Shown: one piece after another, positions 52,576 through 60,234 of the stretch
Layout: every line of letters begins with the position of its first letter
How positions within the stretch are numbered: the first letter of the stretch is position 1
Assembly: GCA_028293625.1 (NCBI GenBank)
Contig: JAQGOL010000008.1
Location: forward strand, 78,056 to 142,055
DNA from: Chthoniobacteraceae bacterium
GTDB lineage: Bacteria > Verrucomicrobiota > Verrucomicrobiia > Chthoniobacterales > Chthoniobacteraceae
Direction of reading: 5' to 3'
Length of the DNA stretch: 64,000 nt
The notes under the pieces: generated by a model
Databases searched by the model: none
Seen by the model: the letters and a program-made list of their open reading frames with translations, nothing else
Told to the model about the DNA's origin: nothing
Program-made: the position numbers and the translations under genes

Positions 52576-54257
52576 CGGGGCACCCGCAACAGGGCGCGGA
52601 GATTTTCAAGCGTATCGGCGTCCGCCGCCTTTTTATCGTGGCGCCACCGGCTCATTCGAGGGAATCGGACGGCGATTCCGGCTTTGTGCCTTGTCGATTC
52701 CTGCACGGCTTCAAAAGCGAGTTCAAAAACCAGCTCGGGTTTGACGGCGCGGATCGGCCCGAATTTGTCGGTCGTATTGGCGCGCACAAACGCGTCCACT
52801 TCCAGAATCTCCGCGTCGCTCAACCCGGAATAAGCCTTCGCCACGGGAATCAGTTTGTTTTCATGCCAGATGGCAAATGTGTAATCGGTGTAAAGGCTTG
52901 CGCGCCGCCCGTGACCAAGCTGTGCATTGATCAGCACCGCATCCATGACAAACGGATCGATCTTCCATTTCCACCAATCGCCGCGCTGCCGTCCAACTCC
53001 GTAGGGGGAGGAGCGGCGCTTGAACATGATTCCTTCCACGCCGCGCACACGGGATTCGTGCTGCATGGGCAGCAGGCTTTCCCACGAATCGGGTGTCAGA
53101 ACCGCCGATAAACGCAATGGCAAGGCCGGGATGGGTGAAAAATGCTCCAATTCAAAAAGATCAAATGTCTCGCCGATTGCAGTAAGCGGTTTGCCCGCGA
53201 TTTCAACCGGCCGATGGAGCGCGTCGTCAAGCGCCGATTCCAACTGGCGCCTGCGCTCCTCCAGCGTGCGCGCCCGCCAATCCTCGCCTTTCCATTCCAG
53301 CAAATCATACGCGAGAAAAACGACGGGGACATCGCCGCGCATCTTTCGGCTGACCACCTTGCGTCCAAGCCGGCGCTGGAGCCGGGAAAACGGCTCGGGC
53401 AACTCGCCCTGCCATGCCAGGATTTCTCCATCGAGCACCGTTCCATCGGGGAATGCGCGGCCGGCCTCGGCGATTTCAGGAAAACTCTCGGTGATCATCT
53501 CATCGCCGCGCGACCAGACGAGCACTTCGCCTTGGCGCCGAATCAGTTGCGCGCGGATGCCGTCCCATTTCCATTCGGCCTGCCAATCGCTCAAAGGTCC
53601 GAGCGCTTCCAAATTTCCTTCCAGCGGCGACGCGAGGAAAAACGGGTAAGGTCTGGCGACTTCACCTCCGGCTTCCGGATTGGGATTTAAGATGTGGTTG
53701 AAATCGTCCGCGGTCGGCTGCCAGCGTCCGGTAAAGCGATGAGCCATGATCGCCTGTTCCACCCCCGCCACCGAAGCGAGTGCGCGGACAACCAACGTTT
53801 GCGCCACGCCGACCCGGAAGCTGCCGGTGATCAGTTTATTCCAGACAAGCCGCTCTTTTGCGTCCAGCTCGCTCCATGTCCGCAGCAGCATCTCTTTGCG
53901 CATGGTTTCAGGGGCGTCGCGCATTGGAAGCAGCCGATTTTCAATCAATTCATGGAGCGGGAGGTCGATGGTCGAGGGTGTATCGGGAAGAAGCAACGCG
54001 GCCGTTTCCGCCAAGTCGCCTACCGCATCGTGGCATTCCTCGACAAGCCACGACGGCAAACCCGCCGCCTCGGCCGCCCAATTGCGCAATGCGGTGGAAG
54101 TCACCGTGCGAGGAAGCTTGCGGCCGCTCAAAAAATGCAAAGCCCATGCCGCATCACGCGGGTTGGCCTCGCGAAAATACGATTCCAAGGCCGCGACCTT
54201 TTCATTGGTCCGGTTAGTTTCATCAAGGGCAACAAAAAGCCGGGTAAAGCGTCTCAT
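52572..54257 (-). CDS. Ligase-associated ATP-dependent DNA ligase
   Basis: 561 residues from ATG 54257. An N-terminal DNA-binding helical region (about 1-200) includes MRRFTRLFVALDETN. The adenylation domain has the nucleotidyl lysine in EWKWDGIRAQ (K230), DGTVLDGEI, FLAYDLLEW, EGIMFKRRSS and WWKWKIDP (motif V). A C-terminal OB domain follows. It seals nicks with ATP, unlike the NAD-dependent LigA used in replication. Linked to its neighbours by 4-bp overlaps, it probably acts in repair. Confidence 0.93.
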   Translation of the reverse strand: MRRFTRLFVALDETNRTNEKVAALESYFREANPRDAAWALHFLSGRKLPRTVTSTALRNWAAEAAGLPSWLVEECHDAVGDLAETAALLLPDTPSTIDLPLHELIENRLLPMRDAPETMRKEMLLRTWSELDAKERLVWNKLITGSFRVGVAQTLVVRALASVAGVEQAIMAHRFTGRWQPTADDFNHILNPNPEAGGEVARPYPFFLASPLEGNLEALGPLSDWQAEWKWDGIRAQLIRRQGEVLVWSRGDEMITESFPEIAEAGRAFPDGTVLDGEILAWQGELPEPFSRLQRRLGRKVVSRKMRGDVPVVFLAYDLLEWKGEDWRARTLEERRRQLESALDDALHRPVEIAGKPLTAIGETFDLFELEHFSPIPALPLRLSAVLTPDSWESLLPMQHESRVRGVEGIMFKRRSSPYGVGRQRGDWWKWKIDPFVMDAVLINAQLGHGRRASLYTDYTFAIWHENKLIPVAKAYSGLSDAEILEVDAFVRANTTDKFGPIRAVKPELVFELAFEAVQESTRHKAGIAVRFPRMSRWRHDKKAADADTLENLRALLRVPR

Positions 54258-55327
54258 GGCTCCTTTTCCTCGGCTTCTTCCTTGCCATTTGCGGCTTCGC
54301 CAAAAAATCGCGTGACCAGTGCTTGGGCTTCCCAGCCATTTTCTTTCAGCCAACGCACCATCGGGCCGGTTGAGCCGTGCGTCACCCAGATCCGCTCAGC
54401 GCCTGTCGCGCGGATGGCCGATAACAATCCCTGCCAATCGGCGTGATCCGACAATACAAACCCGCGATCGAGCGCCTGACGCCGCCGGGCGCCGCGCAAT
54501 TGCATCCAGCCCGAAGCAAACGCTTTTGAGATCTCGCCGAATTTTCGAAGCCATGGGGTCCCATCGATGGAAGCCGGGCCGACGACCAGTCCCCTCCCCT
54601 CGGCGGCGCGGAACGTTTCAACGCTTTGAACTTCCGGCAACCGGACTCCGGCCGCCGCGTAGTGCGGCAGGAGTTTCGCCACTGCTCCGTGGACAGAAAT
54701 GGGCCCGATAGAAGGATCGATCCCCGCCAGGACGCGTTGGGCTTTGCCGAGGGAATACGCGAACAAGACGCTAGTCCGGCCGGCTGCCTGGTTGGCACGC
54801 CACCAGCCGTTCACATCGGCGAAAATTTCCGCCTGGGGACGCCAGCGGTAAATTGGAAGTCCAAAGGTGGACTCGGTGATAAACGTGTGGCAACGCACCG
54901 GTTCAAACGGGGTGCAGGTCGGTTCCGCTTCCACTTTGTAATCGCCACTTGCCACCCAAATTTCGCCCCGATACTCCACCCGCACCTGCGCCGACCCGAG
55001 AATATGCCCGGCCGGATGAAACGAAATTGTAACCCCGTTCCGCGTGATCGATTTGCCATACGGAAGCGACTCAATACGCGACTCCGGCCCGAGGCGTTCC
55101 TGTAAAACCGCGCGTCCTTCCTCGGATGCCAGATAATTTCGCGACCCGATCCGCGCATGATCGCTATGGGCATGTGTGATCACCGCGTAATCGACCCCTT
55201 TCCACGGGTCGATATAAAAGTCGCCCGCGTCGCAATAGAGTCCGCTGGAAGTATTCCTCAGCAAGGTCACGGCTTCGCTGAAAGCAGGGGTGTCGTCGAG
55301 TTCATCGTCAAAATTTCGTGGCCGCAT
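54254..55327 (-). CDS. Ligase-associated metallo-beta-lactamase exonuclease
   Basis: 357 residues. Metallo-beta-lactamase motif THAHSDH (H52, H54, D56, H57), FHPAGHILGSAQV, ASGDYKVE, then a beta-CASP insert region and a late FVLSDHADW. This is the Exo component of the four-gene repair cluster and is first in this operon (exo-lig-helicase-pdeM). The intergenic region upstream carries a perfect 26-bp inverted repeat. Confidence 0.92.
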   Translation of the reverse strand: MRPRNFDDELDDTPAFSEAVTLLRNTSSGLYCDAGDFYIDPWKGVDYAVITHAHSDHARIGSRNYLASEEGRAVLQERLGPESRIESLPYGKSITRNGVTISFHPAGHILGSAQVRVEYRGEIWVASGDYKVEAEPTCTPFEPVRCHTFITESTFGLPIYRWRPQAEIFADVNGWWRANQAAGRTSVLFAYSLGKAQRVLAGIDPSIGPISVHGAVAKLLPHYAAAGVRLPEVQSVETFRAAEGRGLVVGPASIDGTPWLRKFGEISKAFASGWMQLRGARRRQALDRGFVLSDHADWQGLLSAIRATGAERIWVTHGSTGPMVRWLKENGWEAQALVTRFFGEAANGKEEAEEKEP

Positions 55328-55350
55328 AGCATCCCGGCCCCCCAGTCCCT

Positions 55351-55428
55351 CTCTTAATCGTAATCATAATCTTCCCTCGGGCCCTAAGGGGGGCGAGGAG
55401 AGGGGAAGATTATGATTACGATTAAGAG
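55351..55428. repeat. Perfect 26-bp inverted repeat with 26-nt spacer
   Basis: Left arm 55351-55376 and right arm 55403-55428 are exact reverse complements; the arms contain the TAATCGTAATCATAATC word. The GC-rich spacer is 26 nt. It separates divergent transcription units (exo to the left, fabG to the right), so it would not be needed as a terminator. It looks like a dispersed palindromic (REP-like or MITE-like) element or a regulatory hairpin. Confidence 0.8.
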
Positions 55429-55497
55429 GAGAGAGGAGCGTTGCTCCCGGAAAAGCACTCGACTCCTCTCCGCTCGCTGGCAAAACTCCGCGCCCCT

Positions 55498-56241
55498 ATG
55501 AGATTCGCCAATCAAGTCGCCATCGTTACCGGCGCAGGCCGAGGAATCGGCAATGCCATCGCCCTGCGCCTCGCCAGCGAAGGCGCGCGCGTGGCGGTTG
55601 TCAGCCGCACTGAACTCAACGCCAATCGCACCGCCGAGGAAATCAATTCGAAATACGCGGGCCTTGCTGTCGCGTATGCGGTCGATGTAGCCGATCATGC
55701 GGCGGTCAAAAAACTGACCGAACAAATCCTCAGCGATTTCTCACGCGTCGATATTTTGGTCAACAACGCCGGGCTCACCCGGGACGGTCTTTCCATGCGG
55801 ATGAGCGAGTCGGATTGGGATCAGGTGCTCGATACAAATCTCAAGGGCGCCTTTAATTTCATCCAGGCCGTTGAGCGTTCGATGATCAAGCAGCGGAGCG
55901 GGCGGGTCATCAACATCGCCAGCGTGGCCGGTCTCATCGGAAACGCCGGGCAGGCCAATTACGCGGCATCCAAGGCGGGGCTGATCGGGTTGACCAAATC
56001 GATTGCGCGCGAACTGGCCAGCCGCAACATCACCATCAACGCGGTCGCTCCCGGTTTTATCACCACCGACATGACTGACGTGCTTCCCGATCAGGTCAAA
56101 AGTGGCGTTGTCACACAGATCCCGATGGGTAAATTCGGCGAACCCGACGATATCGCGGCCGCCGTGGCGTTCCTGGCCAGCGCGGAAGCAAAATATATCA
56201 CGGGCCAATGCCTGACCGTCGATGGCGGAATGGTCATGTAA
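55498..56241 (+). CDS. fabG: 3-oxoacyl-ACP reductase FabG
   Basis: 247 residues from ATG 55498. SDR motifs: TGAGRGIG (11-18), NNAG (89-92), catalytic S142, Y155 and K159 (YAASK), then PGFITTDMT and the FabG C-terminal block YITGQCLTVDGGMVM. Reduces 3-oxoacyl-ACP with NADPH in fatty acid elongation. The frame is open 19 codons upstream but the ATG matches the family start. Not in a fab cluster here; sixA follows after 29 bp. Confidence 0.9.
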   Translation: MRFANQVAIVTGAGRGIGNAIALRLASEGARVAVVSRTELNANRTAEEINSKYAGLAVAYAVDVADHAAVKKLTEQILSDFSRVDILVNNAGLTRDGLSMRMSESDWDQVLDTNLKGAFNFIQAVERSMIKQRSGRVINIASVAGLIGNAGQANYAASKAGLIGLTKSIARELASRNITINAVAPGFITTDMTDVLPDQVKSGVVTQIPMGKFGEPDDIAAAVAFLASAEAKYITGQCLTVDGGMVM

Positions 56242-56270
56242 AAAAGCCGCCGTTCACCGATTTTCTTTCC

Positions 56271-56744
56271 ATGCTCCTCTATATCCTTCGCCACGCCGAC
56301 GCCGAAGCTCCCGTCACAAGCGATTTTGAACGCGAACTCACCGATAAAGGAGTTGAGCAGGCCAAACGCGTCGGCCGGTTCTGCAAGGAAAAGGAATTGC
56401 GCCTCGATCTGATTTTAACCAGCCCGCTGGTGCGCGCCCGCGAAACCGCCCGGCATTTTCATTCCATTTTCGGCGATGCTCCCGCTCCTGAACTCGCGGG
56501 ATTCCTGGCTAGCGGGATGGAGCCGGAATCAGCCATCACGGAACTTCAGACCTACACAAAGCTTTCGGCGGTCATGATCGTCGGGCATGAGCCCGACCTG
56601 AGCTCGCTCATTTCACAACTCCTCGGTTTCCATAACCCGTCTATTTTGCGGGTACGCAAAGCGTCGCTCACCTCCCTGGAAATTCACGCATGGCGGCCCG
56701 GCGGCGTTGAACTGCTCTTCACCCTGCCGTGCAAACTTATGTAA
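56271..56744 (+). CDS. sixA: Phosphohistidine phosphatase SixA
   Basis: 157 residues from ATG 56271. Histidine-phosphatase RHADAEAP motif at the N terminus (R7, H8), TSPLVRARETA, and VGHEPDLSSLI carrying the second histidine. Length is the usual ~155-160. SixA removes phosphate from His in phosphotransfer proteins; the cell has several histidine kinases nearby but the target is not shown by context. Confidence 0.9.
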   Translation: MLLYILRHADAEAPVTSDFERELTDKGVEQAKRVGRFCKEKELRLDLILTSPLVRARETARHFHSIFGDAPAPELAGFLASGMEPESAITELQTYTKLSAVMIVGHEPDLSSLISQLLGFHNPSILRVRKASLTSLEIHAWRPGGVELLFTLPCKLM

Positions 56745-56778
56745 GGGATGCCCGTTTCCCAAAGGCCACTTTTTTTCA

Positions 56779-57489
56779 ATGAACTCCCGATCACCCGCTC
56801 AAGTCCTCTCCCTCGCTGATTTTGCCGGCGACGCCGCACGCTTTATTGCGGCTGAGGCGCGAAACGCCATTGCCAGCCGCGGCCTGTTCCGGTTGGCGCT
56901 CGCCGGTGGCGCAACCCCTGCCGTCGTTTACGGGGAACTGGCGCGCATCGCCGATCTGCCCTGGACCAAAATCCAAATCACTTTCGGCGATGAGCGCTGT
57001 GTGCCACCTGAGGATTCACAGAGTAATTTCAAGATGGCCAAGCTCTCGCTCTTTGATGCCGTCGGAATTCCCGAAGGGAACATTTTCCGGGTCCGGGGCG
57101 AGATTGATCCCGAGGAGGCCGCCCTCGAATACGAGCAGAAGCTGGCCGCCGTGGCCGCCCGCCTCGGCGAATCCCGGTATATTCACGACCTCGTTTTATT
57201 GGGCCTTGGTCCAGATGGACACACCGCTTCACTCTTTCCCGGGTCGCCTTCGCTCGAAGAAACCACGCGTAATATCATCCCGACAATCGGCCCAAAGCCG
57301 CCGCCACAACGCATCACCATGACGTTGCCGCTCCTGAACGCGGCCCGGCATATTGCTTTCATGGTTGACGACAATTCCAAAAAAGGCGTGATCGATGAAA
57401 TTCTGGGCGGTCACAGCCGTTATCCGGCCGCCGCGGTCCAACCCGATGCCGGCCAGGTTACCTGGCTGATCGGGCCCGGCAAAAAGTAG
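56779..57489 (+). CDS. pgl: 6-phosphogluconolactonase
   Basis: 236 residues from ATG 56779. Glucosamine-6-P isomerase/6PGL fold: RLALAGGATPAVVYGEL, TFGDERCVPPEDSQSN (active-site ERCVP region), LLGLGPDGHTASLFPGSP, and C-terminal LPLLNAARHIAFMV. Hydrolyses 6-phosphogluconolactone in the oxidative pentose phosphate pathway. 34 bp after sixA on the same strand. Confidence 0.92.
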   Translation: MNSRSPAQVLSLADFAGDAARFIAAEARNAIASRGLFRLALAGGATPAVVYGELARIADLPWTKIQITFGDERCVPPEDSQSNFKMAKLSLFDAVGIPEGNIFRVRGEIDPEEAALEYEQKLAAVAARLGESRYIHDLVLLGLGPDGHTASLFPGSPSLEETTRNIIPTIGPKPPPQRITMTLPLLNAARHIAFMVDDNSKKGVIDEILGGHSRYPAAAVQPDAGQVTWLIGPGKK

Positions 57490-57557
57490 AGGTCTGCGCG
57501 CGCTGCCGGTATTTGAGGATTGAGCAATCTATGACGGGCGGGTTTTATCGGTCTCCT

Positions 57558-58271
57558 ATGTTCCTTCCCCGAACTTCCCTTCTCGCTCTCCTCGTTTTAG
57601 TTTCCGGCGCCCAGCCGGGACGGATTCATGCGGTCGAAACCGTCGAAGTTGCACCGCCCGTCGCGCACGTCGATCGCTTCGCCAAATGGGAGTCGGAAAT
57701 CGCCGCTTTTGAAAAAGCGGATCAGGCCGAGGCTCCAGCCAAAGGCGGAATCGTTTTTGTTGGCAGCTCAAGCATTCGGCTCTGGAAAACGCTCGGGCAC
57801 GATTTCCCGAATTATCCGGTGCTCAACCGCGGGTTTGGCGGCTCTGAGATCGTTGATTCGACCCACTTTGCGGACCGGATTATTTTCCCCTACGAACCAC
57901 GGATGGTCGTGCTCTACGCAGGCGGCAACGACATCCATGCGGGAAGATCAGTGGACGAGGTTTTTGAAAACCTAAAAGTGTTCCTTGCCTCCGCACGCGC
58001 TCACCTTCCAAAGGCGCGGATCGCCTACATCTCGATTGCCGGAAACCCGTCACGTTGGGCGGAGGCGGACAAAGTCAAAGCCCTGAATAAGCGTGCCGAA
58101 GAGTTTATCCAAACCCAGCCTAACATGAAGTTTATCAACGTTTTCTCGGAAATGCTCGGCGCCGATGGGCTTCCGCTTCCCGACATCTTCGTCGCCGACA
58201 AGCTCCACATGAACGCGGAAGGCTACAAAATCTGGACCCGGGTCATCGCGCCGCTCCTGAAGCCCGAGTGA
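57558..58271 (+). CDS. Secreted SGNH/GDSL hydrolase
   Basis: 237 residues from ATG 57558, which begins a signal peptide (MFLPRTSLLALLVLVSG...). Block I FVGSSSIRLWK (nucleophile Ser), block II GFGGSEIVDS, block III YAGGNDI, block V ADKLHMNAEGYKIW (Asp, His). A lipase/esterase of the SGNH family, possibly a carbohydrate or wall esterase. Earlier in-frame starts at 57531 or 57513 are possible. Confidence 0.88.
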   Translation: MFLPRTSLLALLVLVSGAQPGRIHAVETVEVAPPVAHVDRFAKWESEIAAFEKADQAEAPAKGGIVFVGSSSIRLWKTLGHDFPNYPVLNRGFGGSEIVDSTHFADRIIFPYEPRMVVLYAGGNDIHAGRSVDEVFENLKVFLASARAHLPKARIAYISIAGNPSRWAEADKVKALNKRAEEFIQTQPNMKFINVFSEMLGADGLPLPDIFVADKLHMNAEGYKIWTRVIAPLLKPE

Positions 58272-58283
58272 AAGCGGGAACCG

Positions 58284-58955
58284 CTACGGAATGATTAGCT
58301 CCTGGCCGGGCTTGATCTTCGCCGCGCCGCTGCCGCCATAAAAGTTCGCGTTCTGGATCGTCTGCCACTTCGCCTTGTTTTTATAATATTTCACGGCGAT
58401 TGAAGCCAATGTTTCGCCGGACGCAACGATGTGGGTCCTTGCGTTTGGCGGGATCGGCTTGCGGACCATCTCCCCTTTCGCGACGCCGGCCGGGAGCACC
58501 ACATTTTTTTGCGCCCGCAGCTCAGCCAGGGTTTTAACGAGCTTAAGATTCTCGTTTTTAATCCGCACCGCCTCCTCCTGGGAAACAAAGGTGCCGGTTG
58601 AAAGCGAAGTCAGCAGCTTGAGTTCGCCTTCTTTTTGATACGCCTTAGCTTCGCGCGCGTATTTGCCGGCCGGCGCCATTTCCAGATACCGGCGGAAATG
58701 ATGCAGCGCATCCAGGGGGCTCTTCAATTTGTCGTCATAGACGATCGCCAGCCAGTAATGTATGTCGACCGTCTTCGGGGTTCCATCGAGCGCCGATTCA
58801 TAGAGCCGCACCGCGCCGCGAAAATCGCCCGCGGTCGCCTTTTTCTCGGCGGAAGCGATGACTGTTTTGGTGTCCTTTTCAAACAATCGATCGCACCCGG
58901 CCATTGAAAGCGTTGCGATGGCCAATCCCAGCGCGGCGGCATTACGCGGCGTCAT
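58284..58955 (-). CDS. LysM-domain lipoprotein with TPR-like region
   Basis: 223 residues from ATG 58955, overlapping the ppk2 stop by 4 bp. Lipoprotein signal ending LSMAGC (C21). Residues 35-110 read as helical repeats (KKATAGDFRGAVRLYESALDG, LDALHHFRRYLEMAP). The C-terminal LysM domain (about 175-223) has HIVASGETLASIAVKYYKNKAKWQTIQNAN and IKPGQELIIP. It should bind peptidoglycan from the outer or inner membrane. Why it is coupled to a polyphosphate kinase is unclear. Confidence 0.88.
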   Translation of the reverse strand: MTPRNAAALGLAIATLSMAGCDRLFEKDTKTVIASAEKKATAGDFRGAVRLYESALDGTPKTVDIHYWLAIVYDDKLKSPLDALHHFRRYLEMAPAGKYAREAKAYQKEGELKLLTSLSTGTFVSQEEAVRIKNENLKLVKTLAELRAQKNVVLPAGVAKGEMVRKPIPPNARTHIVASGETLASIAVKYYKNKAKWQTIQNANFYGGSGAAKIKPGQELIIP

Positions 58956-59713
58956 GACTTTTGCTTCAAACGCTCGGTCAACGTGTCTACCACGGTTTTC
59001 GTCACCTTGACCCGTGCAACCCACTTGAAATTTGAGGGAATCACATTCCAGGGCGAACAGGTTGTCGACGTATTCTGGAACATCTCCTCGGCCGCCTCGT
59101 TGTGTTCATCCCATTTGCGCCGGTTCCTCCAATCCTCATCGTTGATCTTCCAATGCTTGTACGGATCCGCTTCGCGCCGTTTAAAGCGCGCCAGCTGCTC
59201 CTCCTTGGTAATGTGCAGGTAAAACTTCACGATGACCGCCCCTTCATCGGTGAGCATCCGCTCAAATGCGTTGATCTCCTGATACGCCCGTTTCCACTCC
59301 TTTTCCGTCGCGAACCCTTCCACCCGTTCCACGAGCACCCGACCATACCACGACCGGTCAAAAACCACGGTCTGGCCAAAGGGCGGCAGCTTTTGCCAGA
59401 ACCGCCACATATAAGGGCGCTGATACTCTTCTACGGACGGCTTGATGACTGAGTGCACGCGCAGCAGGCGCGGATCGAGCCGTTCGACCATCCGCTTGAT
59501 CGCTCCGCCTTTGCCAGCGGCATCGGGACCCTCGAAGACCACAATCAGAGTGTTCTTTTGCTCGCTCAGCTCGCGCTGAAGTTTCAGCAGTTCGAACTGC
59601 AACTGTTTAAGTTTTGGCTTATAGTCGTCCTCGGAAATCCCCTTGTGTTCGAGTTCATCAAGGTGCTTTGCCTTCTTCAGGCCGATCGGCTCCACGAGGT
59701 CTATGTCCTGCAT
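58952..59713 (-). CDS. ppk2: Polyphosphate kinase 2 family protein
   Basis: 253 residues. Walker A-type FEGPDAAGKGG (60-70), lid region with KPSVEEYQRPYMWRFWQKLP, Walker B VVFDRSWYGR, and TKEEQLARFKRR; a normal PPK2 core. PPK2 enzymes move phosphate between polyphosphate and nucleoside mono- or diphosphates. Class I to III cannot be told apart here with confidence. Upstream is the tRNA gene, 119 bp away on the other strand; downstream overlap with the LysM lipoprotein. Confidence 0.92.
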   Translation of the reverse strand: MQDIDLVEPIGLKKAKHLDELEHKGISEDDYKPKLKQLQFELLKLQRELSEQKNTLIVVFEGPDAAGKGGAIKRMVERLDPRLLRVHSVIKPSVEEYQRPYMWRFWQKLPPFGQTVVFDRSWYGRVLVERVEGFATEKEWKRAYQEINAFERMLTDEGAVIVKFYLHITKEEQLARFKRREADPYKHWKINDEDWRNRRKWDEHNEAAEEMFQNTSTTCSPWNVIPSNFKWVARVKVTKTVVDTLTERLKQKS

Positions 59714-59832
59714 GCCCGCTTTATAACGGCCCCGCTTTTTTCCGCAAGCGGCACCCTATTCCGCGCGCATTTTCTCATCGCCGCTTTTTTCTTTTGACGG
59801 CGCCAAATTCCTCCGCTTAACTTCGCGCTCCC

Positions 59833-59922
59833 GGTGAGGTGGCTGAGTGGTCGAAAGCACCGCTTTGCTAAAGCGGCATACTCGAAAGGGTATCGAGGGT
59901 TCAAATCCCTCCCTCACCGCCA
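59833..59922 (+). tRNA. tRNA-Ser (anticodon GCU)
   Basis: 90 nt with encoded CCA. Acceptor arm GGTGAGG/CCTCACC (59833-59839 with 59912-59918), D arm GGCTGAGTGGTC, anticodon stem CCGCT/AGCGG with loop TTGCTAA (anticodon GCT at 59867-59869), a class II variable arm (TACTCGAAAGGGTA), and T arm GAGGGTTCAAATCCCTC. The long variable arm and G discriminator fit serine. Confidence 0.95.
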
Positions 59923-60234
59923 TTTTCCCTTTCGGAAAAATGGCCCCGGATTAAGGATTTGTGAGATTGGATCCCAAGTCGACCGGCGCATGCATCCGAA
60001 GGTGTGACATTAGAGGGTTGAGGAATTCACTGTGTTGGGGAACGCAGTTTTTTCGCGATTTGAGCCGTTCCGGTAACGGTGCGCAGGGCGAAGGTGTTTA
60101 AGCCAAGGCGCGGTGAATCGCGCTTGCTAATGTGAGTGCGGGAGGTAGCACTGTACGGTTACAATATCCTCGCAGACTGATACACCCTTGGGTTCTCCTC
60201 AAGCCAGGGCCGCGCGTGTTTTGTGAAAACTCCC
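59923..60234. other. Intergenic region after tRNA
   Basis: About 310 bp with no credible gene. A hairpin starting in the tRNA's CCA end (about 59919-59943, arms GCCATTTTCC/GGAAAAATGGC with one bulged A) lacks a T-run and may be a processing or weak terminator structure. The rest should hold the promoter of the large surface protein. Confidence 0.4.

Noticed and set aside
59919..59943. Rho-independent terminator after tRNA-Ser
   Set aside because: The hairpin has a bulge and no T-run; kept only as a note on the intergenic region.
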